Positions 10,900-25,800 of a stretch of 64,000 nucleotides of DNA are shown here, in pieces. The stretch spans positions 53,402,501-53,466,500 of the forward strand of contig CP142452.1 of assembly GCA_038049695.1 (NCBI GenBank), given 5' to 3'. Below the pieces are notes generated by a model. That model worked only from the letters and a program-made list of their open reading frames with translations, ran no database searches and had not been told where the DNA came from. Position numbers and translations under genes: made by a program. The DNA is from Cinnamomum chago (lineage: Eukaryota; Streptophyta; Magnoliopsida; Laurales; Lauraceae). How positions within the stretch are numbered: position 1 is the stretch's first letter; the number at the start of each line of letters is the position of its first letter.

Positions 10900-13800
10900 G
10901 GGATGAGAAAAAGAAGGCTTTCGGGTACAACACGACTCGGTCATGGCCAAGTTTTAAAACAATGAATGGAACCCCATTTCCTTCATAAAAATATAACAAA
11001 GGCAACTGTCATTAGATTATCAAGACCAATCATGATTGCCTGTTTATCAAAGATCATGCAGACCTATTTTTTCGGGAAAAAATAAAACAACAACCAATAG
11101 ATGGGCAATGAGGTCCAACTGTAGTATTCAGTCATAATAACTGGAAAGGCATCACACGAGCTGCACAACGTAAGGTTCTCAATTCCTTGATACACCAAGT
11201 TCACAGTTCTATCATCCCCTGCCAGTATGTTGGACCAACAGATATAAAATGAGATGTCAATAACCCAATTTCAGGCGTGCACCCCAAGATTCCGACCCTG
11301 TAGTAAAAAAAATTTGAGCACCATCAGGTGTCATGAGCATTCAACACTGGTACAGGAATCTTGGCTCGTTGTTGCCATATTTCTACCATTACCAGCTGTT
11401 TCAAGAGTAACCATGAGAAGGAGGTAAGGCCCTCTACATAATGAATGAGTTAGGCTCAAGTCCATCGAAAGGACAATGCTAGTGCATAAGGAAAGCAGAG
11501 GGGGTACATATGCAAGAACCTGATGTTTGAGAATGGTTAACTCTTTTTTGGTAGTTGTTCAGTGTTGCCTTTATAAAAGTTATCTGATAAAACTGATTGT
11601 TGATTATAAAATAAAATAACAATGAAGCATGAGGATTGGAAACTATCCAAAATCACCTTAGAAGAATGCATGACAGCAGGAATTGGGAGTTTTGAGTACA
11701 AAGCACGGTAAAAGCGATCACTAGCAATCTGGTTTTTGGACGAAATATCATACAGAAGCATCAATGCCTGAACACCAACATTGAAGTTCTTCGAATGAAC
11801 CTGTACAAGATGTTAAATTCTTAGCACATACCACAGCGCTACAGAAGCATGAAACTTTATTAACCACAAGCCATTGCTCCAAAATGTTATATGTTGTCTA
11901 AAGCTTTTGTTCTCACCAATTTGAAAAGCACAGGTGTTTGAACCTCCACTAAATCTTCAGCCTCATCACATGCAACATAAGGAAATGCTCTTTTAACTCC
12001 CTGCAAGGACAGTGAGGGGAGACAAATGAACATGTTGAACATAAGTTCAGCCTAACAAACTTTGAAGGGGTCAAGTGGAGAATAACTTGAACAATAAAAC
12101 AGTATTCATACTTCATAGTATCATAAAACCAGCAGCAGGAAAGGACCAAAGTATAGTGATGCAATATTCAGCAACCAAAGCCTCAAAAAGTGGTTGATTT
12201 CACATCATCAAAGCTTAAGGGGGTCCAAATCAGTTTTCAGGAGCCATAAGTACAGAAAAACAGCACTGAAGATTGTATCCCAAACACCCCCCACCCCGCC
12301 GCGAAGAAGCAGCCAGCCTGACCACAACTAAACATTTACCCTAAAAAAATACCAATCCAAATCCCATAGCTATTTTTTGAAGAAAAGTTCTTTAAATTCA
12401 CCCTTTGCGTTGAGTGAATAGCCTCATCGGCAAATAGCATGCCATCCCAAATATATCCTTGATGAAATACCCTTTCTGTTTGACCAATAATCATTCAAAT
12501 TGCTTTGTAAATTTTATTAATCAAGATCTTGGGTATATGTTTGCATACACAACCATCCAGGCTTATGGAACATCCGTTAACTCCTCTAGACTAAAATCTT
12601 TAAGTATAACTCATTATAAGGATTCAGTAAGGTTTTGCATTGAATTGCCTATCTGATGCAGCCTTCTTTATCTGAGCTTGGGACTAGCAAATAATGTGCA
12701 GACACATGGAGGACATTCTATCCCACAGAAATGTCCTTTCAAAATTTTGAAAATTTGCTCAATTGCTACTTTCATTTCACCTCTTCCGCAAACTGTAAGG
12801 CCACCTCGTGACACATACATGATACAGGGCTGATTTTGCAATTGTCCCTCCAAAACCAACATCATTTGCATCCCAATAAGCATTCACTAGGGGAGATCAT
12901 GGACTGGGCCAGCCCGAGCCAGTTTGCTTGATTAAAGTGCTATGGGAGCACCATCAGCAATCAGAAGCAACTTGGGAAATAGAGGAAGATGTCAAGAAGT
13001 ATCCCTACCTTTTCATCTGAGGTATGTGTTTAAATTTGGAGGACCAAATTTCCTAAGTAGGGGAGCATGTGATGTCCCATAATTTTATGTATTCTATTAC
13101 ATTTGAGGTTTATATGTTGGAGTAATTAATTTACTTATTTGGTATAATGAGACTTGAAATATTTCAAGTTTGGGCTGGGCTAATGGGCTGGGCTGGTGGA
13201 CCGAGTTTAATTAAAATTATGTTTGGTCAGATCCGAGATAGGATAGGACCCATTAGGTTAAGCCATGTGTTTGAACTTAAAGTATTGGGACCCTTGTAAT
13301 ATAATAGGTGTTATACCTTATAAGGAGGGGAACCGCCCTTTGTAATTAAAGGAGAATTGGGATGTGCACAAGTCCCGAATGGGAGAAAGAGAGTTGCGCA
13401 CAATCTCTGAGGCCAAGATGGGTTTTGCATAGCATGGGGAGGACCCCACTAATATCACGCGACATTTGCATAGGTCTCTCTCTCATAACCCTATTTTCCT
13501 TAGTCCTCTTCTGTCGACTTCTACCTCTTGGAATATAGGACCTAATCTGAGTTCTTTTGGAAATCAAGGGAGAAAGAAGGAGAATCGAGGAAACTCTTGG
13601 GATTTATGTCCTTCAGTCTGCCCCAAGTGATAAAGGCAACCCAGGTTTATACAAGGTGAGTGGAATTTCTAATATGGCTGGATTCTTTTATCAGATCTAA
13701 GAAATTTCTGTGTTGGGTCTCTTTCAGAAAAAGTAATTCAAAGAGAAAACCATGCTGGTAGCTGATTTCCCCTTTTGTCGAACCCTAGATCAAGAGATCT

Positions 13801-16800
13801 AAGGTTGGCCGAATCTGATTTTAGTGAAATTTGGGCTGGCTGAACCCAGTTTGGGTGTCTTGGTGCTGGCCGAATCCTAGATCCGATGATCTAGAGTTGG
13901 TCGAACCCAAAATTGGGTATTTTGATGTTGGCTGAACCCTAGGTCATGAGATCTAGGGATGACAAATTCCTTTTTGGATTCCCTGTAATATTATTTGGTA
14001 ATTTCAGTTCTAAGAACTAATGTGTAACATCTGATTTCTGGTTTGGTACTCTTTTCTTGATATTATTCAAGGTGGATTTTGATGTTAAAGCTACGCATCA
14101 GTCATGAACAATCTGAAATCGATTAATGAGTGAAATACCCTTTCACGTAATCCCCACAAATGTTAATAGGGAAATACAAGATTAATACATCTTATGTGAT
14201 AACCATAGGAGGCCAAACAGGTTCATGAACCGGTGGGAACAGCTACCTAATGATCCTACACTGTTTCGGGACTGAACGTAGTAATGTCACGCACCAATTA
14301 AATACCTATTTTGAAATTGATAAGGGCATTCATAACCAGGAAAGGTGTGTGGTGTGACTGCTGAACTCCCAGGCCGGTGGTGGTGAACTTTACAAGTTTT
14401 ATGTTAGTGGCAGCCATGCAAGGTAATAACACATAAGTATCATGTTGGTCATGACTGGTTGATTTACTCTGTGGGAGGCTCAATTGTGTATATGGAATGG
14501 AGAGGGTACCCCTCAATTCATTTGTGGGAATGTATGCTGTTATGGTTGTGTTAAGGGGATGCATCCGCTCTGTTGTGTGATGGAGGTTTGCGCTGATAGT
14601 GTTGTGATATAGGATATGGGTTATTTGCGACTGATGAGGAGTAGGTGATGGGGAAATGTTTGTGTTGTGTCGGGGAAGTTCAGTTGTAATACGCAGGTGG
14701 AAATATTTGGTTTTGTTTGTTGGTTGGTGATTTGGTAAAAGCTTTGTTGTGGGATGGCCAATGGAGTGAAAGAGGTTTTGGTGATTTTGCGACTTATTTT
14801 GGTATTCTTGATGTCTGAATTCTACTTGTCCTTTTCAGTTGCTAAAAGTTAAATTTTCTTTATGTATATCACAAGTTCAAACACACAGTTAGATTAGAAA
14901 ATTTTCTCACTCAGATTGTACTGACCCCTTGGTTTGCCCTTGCCACGTAAACAGACTGCAAGAGAATATGTGGGCTGCGATGATCAGGAACTTGTCTTCG
15001 ACATCCACCGCTGAAAGACGATTCATCCATTATCTCCGAGGACTAGCCTCGTTTTGTTCCTAAATCAATTGAATAATGATTAAGTATTTGTTAGACCTGA
15101 AATTATGATGTTGTTGAATATGTAGTTCGAATGACTTATTCATCATTTTGTGAACTTTTATAATGATTATCGGATAAACAAATGAATGCCCAGCTTTATG
15201 TAATAATTTTATTTGATTTTGTTGAATTATGATGTACATTGATCATGGTCCGGAATCCGAATGGGCCCTGGATTTGGGACGTGACAAGGAGAATAGAAGC
15301 TGAGGGCCAATCTGGCTCTAGACCTCCCTTAGCAAAGCGACAACACCACCACCACCCTTCAAGATCGTCAGCACCACCTTGTCGCTGTCACCATCTCAGG
15401 CGAGCCACCATTGTCGTCCTCTTCCATTTTCCCAGTTGAATTCGCTCCCTTCGTTCCACCTCTTCGCTCATTTTCTCGTCCTCCCTAGAGCGCAGCAAGA
15501 AGGCATCATAGAACGCAGTAAAGAAACGAGTTTCAGCTCTTTTATTTTATTTTTCTTCCTCTAAAAGCACAAAGGACAAAGACAGTCACATGACAGCCGT
15601 GACACATGCCACTCTAAAAGTCATGCACTTGCCTTTATATTGTCTGACAACCAAACAGCGAAGGATAAGGTCCATTATAGGTCAAATCTTACCCAATTGA
15701 AAATTTCAGACCCAGATTTCTTCCCAAGAGAGCAATAGGCGCAGCCTCCGATCAGCAAGTAAAAATAGACCAAAATTCCACGAAGGGCTCTAAATCCAAG
15801 GATTTGGCGCTTGGCCAAATCCCTAAGGGATTAAACACACGAGCATTCTCACAACAGAGAAAAACTCGCAACCATAAGGCAAACACCTCAAATATTCATT
15901 CAATAATCAAAAGCTATCCTCCCTAATGGGGGGTTACGTATTTATAGAGGATGGGATGGGATGTTACTTCCTATGTTGGAATTCCTATGGCAACTATATT
16001 TCCTAGATTCTCTCCTAAACTCTTAAAATTACAAATTTTCTTAAACAATCCAAATCAAATAAAACTCCTCATAATGGTCGTCCAGTTAGGCCTGTGGACT
16101 GTGCCCTATAGGCTGCCCGACCCATGGGTCTGGCCCGCATTATTAATGCATAAATTGTACAATATTTTATAAAATTTCAGATATTAGAAATTCTAATGAC
16201 CAATGAGTACTAATTTTAGGTAGAAATAATGAGAAATGAACGCACAGTCAAGAGTGCAACTAGAAGACGTGAATCCATTTCGACATTGGTGTCTACAGGA
16301 CTTTCTCTTTTTCCAAGCTGAAAACCTTTGGAAAGCCCTTTATCTTCCTTTTTGCTCTTCTCCATTTTTTCATATCCTCTTGCCTCTGTTATCAGTACCT
16401 AAAAAACAGGAATAAATTCGTCAATACTAATTGTGAAAGCCACTTTTCACATTTGAACTTAAAATCAGAGTTGTGAAGGCCTCTTTTAATATTCGAACTT
16501 AAAATCAGAATTTGACATAGTGAACAGCTTAAAGTAGAGAGAACCACCCAGATGCACTAGTAGCTTCATGGTGAAGCACCTCCCTTCCACAAAAACAACC
16601 AGGGATCAATCCCTAACTATAGCGCTGATGGTGAGGGACTTTTGTGTGTGTACTTACCAAAGTTAAAAAAAAAAAAAAAACAACAACAACGTTGAGAGAA
16701 TCAATAGCATGCAAATGACAAAGGCAGCTGATATATATATATATATATATAATCAATTCACTGCTTATTTCAGTGAAGAGTATAACACTAAAATGGTAAA

Positions 16801-19800
16801 GAAAGCATTCCTCGTCTCGAGTTCTATATTAATATAGCTAGGGTACAGTGGAATATGGTCAAGTACATTTACCAGAGCCACCCACAAACTAAGAGAATTC
16901 CAACTGCAATGAAGAGGTATATTCTTACCAAAAAGAAGCCTTAATTAAGTTCAATCACTAACCATAATAGATAAACAGCAGTATCAAGAACAAATGAGGC
17001 ACAAATAATCATGAATCTTCCAAACAAAGGCTGCATATAGACCTAAAACTATAATGCCTAATCAGAAAACTAATAGAACACAACTATATTAACATATGTC
17101 ATGGGACTAACTGGGTCAGGTCAAGGTCAGGTCTGGGTCAAGGTTTACTTAGTCATTCATATACAATTTGATACAGCTCTTCGATCCCTTGATTTTATGG
17201 ATGTTTTCTTTAATCTAATCATATAGAGATCTGATCTGATCATACAACCTAGACCTAATTATGCATGAGCCTTGTGTAAAAAAAAAAAAAAAAAAAAAAC
17301 CCGCATAGTCAGCTGATATATGTTATACTTGTTTATATATTAAGTGCATGAGTTCCAAGGCCTAGACATGATCTGGGTAGTAAATCAGGCATAGTTCCAT
17401 GAGTAGATTTCTTAATATTACCGTCACATGCTTAATTAGAGGTCTTTTAGAAGAACCATAAAACCAATGCTGCTTAAGTATATCTCAAGTCAAATATTAA
17501 AACCAACAAAAAGAAATAAAATAATCAGAAATTTGTGACCATCTATGTGTGTTTGATTGCACCACATGAGAACCAATGGTTCCTAAGAGCTATCATACCC
17601 GGACACCTGTACAAGCCCAAAGCATACATGTTAGACTGATAACAATACTTCTATCGATACCCGATACTGCACCAATACTTCATGGGTAAAAGTTCAGTAT
17701 ATTCTAATTACCGAGTTCATTATTTCATAAAGTTCTTTTAAGTTTCTTACTTTTTAACATTAAAAAAAAAAGTTAGAGAGGAACATAAACAACAATAATT
17801 TCATTCAACTCAAAAGTGATCTAAAGAAAAAATTAGGACACCCGTATCCCTGTCCTAAACTTCCAAAAGCGTATAGTAGTATCCCCAATCCTCATATCCA
17901 TAATCGTCCCGTAATTGGATATGGGCATCATAGCCTAAGAGGACCATTGGGTCCCCAATGGACCCACACATTATTTAAAAGATTTATTACCCTTCTAGAT
18001 CCCTTCTTTTTTCCTTTGCGATTGGTAACAATAACACTTGAATCCACAACTTGATGGGTCCAAAAATGGTCTCGTCCCCTTTACAAACAAGCTTGCTCAC
18101 ATTCTCCATGGCCAAAAGTAGTCATTTTTGCTTTAATACTTGTTTCGATTAGCCTCCACAGTGGAACATTTCAATAGGTCCAGTGCTGTCTTTTTTCTTT
18201 TTTTTTTCTCTGCTAGGAGGCCAATGTTGTATATTGAAGAAAAGGGAATACAAGGGATTAAAGGGCTATCAGCCACCAAAAGAATACAGCCCAAGCCCAA
18301 ACTTTTGGTGGTTAAAGAAATGAGTGTAGTAGAGATAAAAATGTGGATATGTATGTGTGGTAAAACTAGGACAGATGGCTCCTGCAAGAATCAAAATTGA
18401 AAGAAGTCTCTAATAGGGTGGTGAAGGAGGTCTGGGGAACAAGGCATGTAGAGTGGGTTGCGGTAGAAGCCGTGGGTGCTGCAAGTGGGCTGCTGACTCT
18501 ATGCGACACAAGAAAAATTTCAGTGGAACGAAGCCGGGTGGATGTCTTCTCCCTCTCAGTGCTGGTGGAACACCTTCAGAACAATAAAAAATGGCTCCTT
18601 ACCTCAGTATATGGTCCTAATAACAACCATAGAAGAGATGAGTTTTGGAAAGAGTTGTATATGATTAAGGGGAAGATGGAGTGGGCCGTGGTGCAATGGG
18701 GGGGACCGGAATATCATTAGATTTCCAAGTGAAAAGCTGAGAGGTAAAAACCTTACAGGAGAAATGAGGCGCTTCTCAGATTGGATAAACTCTCACTCTT
18801 TGGTGGACTTGCAAATGGGTGAAGCGTCGTTTACTTTGTCTAATCATTAAAGCAATCTGCTATGTCCAGGCTGGATAGGTTCTCTGATGCACGCCCTAGG
18901 GTTAGGGCTTGCGGTGGAAGTGCTAAAAGCACAATGGGTGCTGAAGCACGTGTCCGAAGACACAAACTATCTCCGAAGAGACAATAACGAGGACGCACCT
19001 CAATGGGAAAACCCAATTTTATTAATCAACTCTAAAAATAATCTTGAACAATGCCATAGAAATAGTAAAAGAAGACTTAAGCTCTAAGAAACCTAATTAA
19101 ACTAGGAAACTAAAGAAATAGAAAATCTAATCCTAAATAAAACTCTTTAAATAAAATCAGAAACTAATGACATATAATTAGTTAATAAAATATCCTAAAT
19201 CTAAGTGGGCCCTACACATGTGGCCATGAGGTCTACGCTACATCATTCTTGGTCTCCTCAGATTGGATTGAAACCTACCCAGAGGTCATCCAGATTGCTT
19301 TGCCTAAGCCAGTTTCAGATCATTGCCCGATTCTGCTAGATTCGGAGTGTGAAAGAAGGGGACTTTCACCTTTTCGCTTCTAACTTATGTGGCTAGAGGA
19401 AGGGAACTTTACTAAGCTGGTCCAGAAGTGGTGAGAAGAGACAGGGGTGGAGGGATGGGCGGGTTATAGGCTGGCCACAAAATTGAAGCAGCTGAAAATC
19501 AAAATGAAGGAGTGGGCAAAGGAGCACTTTGCGGAAGTGAAGCACCAAAAGTCTAAAATTCTAACAGATATTCAATCTTTAGATGGCAAGGAGGAGACAG
19601 GTCAGCTGTCCCGGGAAGAAGAAAAGAAGAGGTTGGAAAAAGAAGAGTTACAAAAAAAATTGCGGAAGGAGGAGATAAGATGGAAACAAAGGTCGAGATG
19701 CAATTGGCTAAAAGAAGGGGATAAAAACACTAAGTTTTATCATGGAATGGCATCCTTGAGAAGAAGGGCTAACAGGATAGTTAGCATAATGGATGGGGGG

Positions 19801-22800
19801 AAAGATTGGAGAAAAAAAGAGGAGACTATATCTCACATAATAGAATATTTCCAGTCGCTCTATTCTGATGATGGCTGGGAAAGACCTAATTTGGGAAATA
19901 TAGCCTTTGAAGTTATTGGTGAAGAAGAAGCGAAGTGGCTGGAGCGGAACTTTGATGAGGAGGAAGTTCGTCAGGCGATCTTCGATCTAGCAGGAGATAA
20001 GGCTTCAGGCCCAGATGGCTTTCCAATTGCTTTTTTCTAGCATTTTTGGAAGATGGTGAAGAATGATGTCATGGATTTTATGGAGGAATTTTCTCAAAGG
20101 GGTAAATTGTCCAAAGGATTGGGGGCTTCTATCATCGTGTTAATTCCGAAGAAGATAGGAGATCTTGGCATCAAAGACTACAGATCCATTAGTCTCCTGG
20201 GATGCCTTTATAAAATCCTAACCAAAATTCTAGCAGGGAGAATTCAATAGGTTCTGCCAAAGATCATTTCCAGTGAGCAAGGGGCTTTTGTAGAAGGAAG
20301 ACGAATCTTAGACGACATCTTGGTGGCTAATGAATGTTTGCATTCAAGACTTAAGGAGAGGACTCCAGGGATCATTTGTCAGCTAGACTTGGAAAAAGCT
20401 TATGATAGGGTGGACTGGAAATTCCTTCAATACATGTTAGGAAGAATGGGGTTTGGGGAAAAATGGCGGAGGTGGATTCAAGAGTGTCTCGTCGGCTTGG
20501 TTCTCTATTTTGATGAAAGGGTCTCCAAAGGGCTACTTCTAGGGTGGAAGAGGGCTAAGACAAAGGGACCCACTATTGCCTTTTCTATTCCTTATAGTAG
20601 CAGAAGCGCTGGATAGAATTATAAAAAAGGCAGTGAATGCAGGAATGTTCGAAGGCTTCAGAGTGGATAGAAATTCCCCAGTTATCAGTCACTTGTAGTA
20701 TGCTGATGATACTCTCATATTTTGTGGAGCAAAAGAAGATCGGGTTAGAATTGTTAAAGCCACTATCTTATGCTTTGAAGCAATGTCAGGGCTTAAAGTC
20801 AATTTATTCAAGAGCGAGGTGATTGGTCTCAGAACAGAAAGCCCCTTCTCCTTGGATGTTCAGAAATTATGGGCTGCAAGATTGGGGATCTTCCTCTTTC
20901 GTACCTAGGCATGCCTCTGTGCTTGGGGCGGGTTACTAAGTCTCTTTGGAACCCAGTTGGGGAAAGGGTAGAGAGGAAGTTGTCTACATGGAAAGCAAAT
21001 TACCTATTTTTAGGAGGAAGGGTAACCCTCATCAAATCTGTCATTTCCAACTTGTCAGTCTATTATTTCTCTATCTTTAGATGCTCGTCCTCAATTATAA
21101 AGAGGCCTGAAAGATTGGAAAGAGAATTCTTATGGCATGGCACAAGCTCTTAGAAGAAGATTCACCTGGTAGATTGGGAATCCCTATGTAAGTCGAAGGA
21201 AGAAGGAGACCTGGGAATTAGATCCCTAAAGAAGATGAATCAAGCCCTTCTGGGCAAATGGCTGCGAAGGATTGGAGATGGTTCTTAAGGTCTTCAGAGA
21301 CAAGTTTTGGAAACGAAGTACAACCTTCCAAGGTATGGGTGGGATATCCAGGACCCCCCTTGGAATTCATCAGCTATATGGAAAGGAATCCTCTCGATTA
21401 AGAGACTTTTCATGGAGAACATCAGGTACCAAATTCGTTCGGGGGAGAGGATCCTTTCTTGGAAAGATAGCCGGGTAGGCAAAAGGGTATTGTGTGCTCA
21501 ATTCCCAGACCTGTTCAGATGTGCACAAGACAAGGAAGCAACGGTCAGCTCTTATATGAGTATTGTTGGAGGCCAAATGGTCTGGTGTCCCACTTTCAGA
21601 AGGAATTTGAAGGACTACGAAGAATCCCAGTTCATTGATCTCTTTAAATTCCTGAACAGTGTTACCATCCAAAACAGTAAAGCAAATGATAGGGTGTGGA
21701 TTGCCTCTAAGAATTGATCATTTTCAGTGTCTTCTGTCTTTAAGACAATCCTAGACAATCCTAGGGGTAAGAGTTGGGTGTATGGCATCTGGAAGATGAA
21801 AGCTCCTCCTAGGGTGCTTGTCTTTGGGTGGCTGGCTCTGAGGAAAAGGATCCTTACTCTGGACCTTTTGAGGAGGAGAGGGATGAAAATAGTGAATGGA
21901 TGCCCGATGTTCTTGAGGGATGAAGAATCCATGGACCATCTCTTGCTAATTTGTAAATTAGCTTAGACTATATGGATGGCTATTATAGGACAGTTTGGTC
22001 GCTGTTGGGCCTTCCTCAATCTCTCCTCGAGCTTTTCAAGCTTGGAAGGTTCCAATTGGGGGCCCTAGAGGCAAAGTGATGTGGCGGTTGTCTTTTCAGG
22101 CGATGATCTGGACGATTTGGAAGGAAAGAAACTCAAGATGTTTTGAAGGATTTGCAGTCAATGAAAGTAGACTGGTGGAGAAATCGAAGTTTTTAGTAGC
22201 TTTTTAGGTGTCTACTGTCCCTTCTTTTAAGGGATACTCCTTAGAACAAATTGTGTATCATTGGAAAGAGGTGGCCTTTTCTATGACAGGGCCTTAGATG
22301 GCTGTTGTTAAGGCTTTTTTGGTGTTTTGTTTTCCTCTGCTTTTGGTACTTTTCTCTTGTATTGTTTGCTCTTTTAATGAAAGTAACCATTCAAAAAAAA
22401 AAAAAAAAAGTAAAACCAGGAAAGATAGAATCAGATATAAGTGCATGAGAATAAGAAGCCATGCCATGGCTTTTTGTCATGTAGCACTTTTTGATTTGAC
22501 CCCCTCTTCACTTATTCTCTCTTGATTTGACCCTTCTCTTCACTTCACTCTACAAGTAAATTACCCAAACAAGCCCTTGGGGTAGCATCAAGAGATGCTA
22601 ATTAAGATAGACTCCTTTGGGAGAGTTTGGACATGCCCAACGCAGGCCTACACGTCGCCAGTTAGGAAAAGCTCTCTATGCAAGTTGAAAGCCCCATGAG
22701 GAATAGAAAGGCCAAAGAGAACGTGGAAGGACGTAGGAACGAAAGATCAAAAGAAGCGAAACCTAACCGAGGATTTAGCACAAGACTAGAGTGGCGACAC

Positions 22801-25800
22801 AAAATTCATGTAACTGACCTCAACACCTGTAATGTTTCTTTGGATCAAGATTGAATCACGTTCGTTGGTGACTCAATCCTGATCCAAGAGCTGATGACTC
22901 TCTACTGTTTTATGTCAGTATATGTGTCATTCACTTCAGATCTGATATGCTTAATTTTCTGACTTATGATCAAGATTTCTCATTTTTTATTGATTTATGC
23001 ATTTGATTTAGTGATATTTTCAACACAGTTGACAAGAACCCAAAGCACTGTTGAAAGGTGGTGATTGTTGCAACCAAGAGGTTGCATGTTCGAGTCATGT
23101 CATCCAAATAAAGAAAAAAAGAAAAACAAAGTAAGCACAAGTTTCATGATACATTTCATTTAGGGGTCGTTTGTTTCGTGTGAAAGTGATTCACATGTGT
23201 AAATGACCCACATGTGAGTCATTTGCATATGTAAATGACTCACATGTGGATCAGATTCCACTGTTTGTTACTAGCATAACATTTCACATGTGAATCTATG
23301 AATAAGTTGTAGATTGTTTGATGATATCTAAACATCCAAGCAACATCAATGGTTGAAAACTGGACACATGACCGTGTTTGAGCTTCTGAAGAATATGAAC
23401 GGTCCTGATTTTACAGGTGGGGGCCCAGAACATTAAAAAAAATCATAAAAGGCGGGCTGGGTATGTTAGTAACAATAGGTTGTATATTGTTTGATGATAT
23501 CTCAACCTCCATGCATCATCAACGGTTGAAAATTGGACACATGGCTGTGGTTGAGCTTCTGAAGAATATGAACGGTCCCGATTTTACAGGTGAGTCCCAT
23601 AAAAATAAAAAAATCACAAAAGGCGGACTGCTATATGTTAGGAACAATAGATTAATCAAACGGCTGTGATTATGTTGATCATATCTCAACCTCCATGCAT
23701 CATCAACGGTTGAAAATTGTACACATGGCCGTGTCTGAGCTTCTTAAGAGAATGAATGGTCCGGATGTTACAAGTGGGGCCCAAAAAAATAAAAAAAAAT
23801 AAAAGGCGGACTGCTCAGTGAGGCACTGTAGCACTCCGCCTGGTAACAGTGCAGTGTGAAAGTGTTTCACACCTCTTGAGGTGTGAAAATGCAATGCACA
23901 AAAAGGGCCATCTTTCACACCATTTACACAACTATTTTACACATGTGAATCAAAATCACACCAAACAAACATGATTTTTGTGTATCCATTACCCATGTGA
24001 TTCAATTACATATGTAAATGAAAAAAATAAACGTCCCCTTAGTTACCAAACCAAACCAAGCATTTTCCCACTAGGTGGGGTTGGCTATATGGATTTGACG
24101 ACGCCAATCAAATCTGTTTAGGGCCATGTCCTCCGTTAGATCCATGTAGGCAAGGTCATGTTTAATAGTTTCTTTCCAACTTCTCTTGGGTCTCCCTCTC
24201 CCTCTCCTACTCCGGGCAATCTCCATGCTTTCACACCTTTTAACAGGTGCCTCCGTTGGGCGCCTTCTAACATGGCCGAACCATCTCAGTCGATTTTCTC
24301 TCATTTTATCTTTAATCGGTGCTATTCCTACTTTACCCCTAATCTCCTCATTCCTAATCCTATCTCTCCTTGAGATCCCGCACATCCATCTTAGCATTCT
24401 CATCTCCGCAACTTCCACCTTCTTAACATGATTATGCTTTACTGCCCAACACTTTGATCCATATAACAACGCTGGACGTACCACCACCTTATAATACTTT
24501 CCTTTAACCTTGAGGGGGACTTTCCGATCACACAAGACCCCCGAAGCACTCCTCCATTTGGTCCACCCGGCCTGAATCCTGTGACTTACATCAGTATCAA
24601 TCTCTCCAACATGTTGCACCATAGATCCAAGGTACCTAAAGTTTTCTTTCTCTACAATCTTTTCTGTGCCCAAACTCACTTCATTTAGTTACAATTTATA
24701 AAAATTTGTCTATATTATCATTTTTAAAATGTATGATTATATAAAAGAAAAAAATAATGTTGTGACCAATCCTCTGACTTTTCTGGTTGACATGATCACA
24801 TGACTGGCCGAGTCAAGTTCTTATTCTTAATTTGTGAACTATGACTAGAGGGCCACAGAATCACCGACTCAATGTTTCTGATTTCTATAAAGGTATCTGG
24901 TACAGTTATGCTTCTAGTACTTTACCTTGTCATGTTGTTATCCAATAAGGGTTTGCATATTATCCTTTTCTAGTTGACAAATTTTGTTAACAAGCAAGAT
25001 GAAAAACTACTGTCAATCACTTGATTGTTCGGAACAAAGACACGAAAACATTACAGGTGAAACATGACACGCCAATTCAAACCTAGTTCAGCTTAGAGAA
25101 GAGTTTGTCAGAGCCTAAAGTCCCATGCTGTGGGCCAATTATGAATTTCCATCTAATGAAACGAGGCCCGGTATTAGATATCAAAAGAGAAACCCGAGAA
25201 TTTGAAATTGGAAAATTGTTGTACCGTAAGTGGGAATTCACAATCAATGCTATAGTCAAACCCAAATATGGGCTAATCAAAGCAATTAGGTCTATATCTC
25301 TCTAAGATATTACATGTGGAATTATCCCTAAAGCGATCCCGGTTTGTTAGTATACATGTGGGCCCACTAACTTATTTTTAAACTTATCTTCCAGTGGTCC
25401 CCATCCGACATTGCCCCTCAAATTGATGCACAGCTTGAAAGTTGTGATGATCCATGGACCTAAAGAGATCAGCCAGTTGATCCATGTGGAAGATGCATGG
25501 CTTCCGACAACATGGTGACGAATGAACTGGTACTAACTTCAATATGTTTGGTCCTCTCATGAAAGAGCGGATTGGTGGCAATCTGGATAGCGTTGGTATT
25601 GCCTGCACAGCGTGGAGTAACACTGTAATATCCTGTATTATGGGCCAGGATTAGTCTGGCCCAGATGGTACTTTAGTGGTTCTCTTAGTAAGAAATTAGT
25701 AATACTACTTTCTAAAGAATTAGAAATTAGAAGGTGTCCCACGTTTTATGTTGGGACTGGAGTTGTATAACAACTATAGTAGAGGAAACTAGAGATATAT

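Larger units (their letters stand above)
18377..22409 (+). mobile_element. L1-type LINE, 5'-truncated, with 17-bp target duplication
   Basis: The element ends in about 15 A residues just before 22410. The sequence after the tail (GTAAAACCAGGAAAGAT) matches 18360-18376 (GTAAAACTAGGACAGAT) at 15 of 17 sites, a clear LINE target duplication. It lacks ORF1 and the start of the endonuclease, so reverse transcription stopped early. A 361-bp LTR later inserted at 18885. Excluding that insert it is about 3.67 kb. It runs antisense to the host gene. Confidence 0.92.

Noticed and set aside
10772-11005. Serine-leucine and arginine-glutamate repeat proteins
   Set aside because: They are translations of the (GA)n microsatellite. 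The same holds for the frames at 31829-32014 and 36552-36848.
15239-15564. Histidine- and proline-rich frames at the end of LTR copy A
   Set aside because: CCACCACC-type low complexity, no family match, and partial overlap with the LTR end.
18140-18376. Start of LINE ORF1 upstream of the endonuclease
   Set aside because: The 17-bp target duplication puts the LINE border at 18377, so the sequence to its left is flank.
23306-23830. CRISPR-like array
   Set aside because: The units are 173-184 bp long, adjacent and inside a plant transposon. There are no short repeats with unique spacers.
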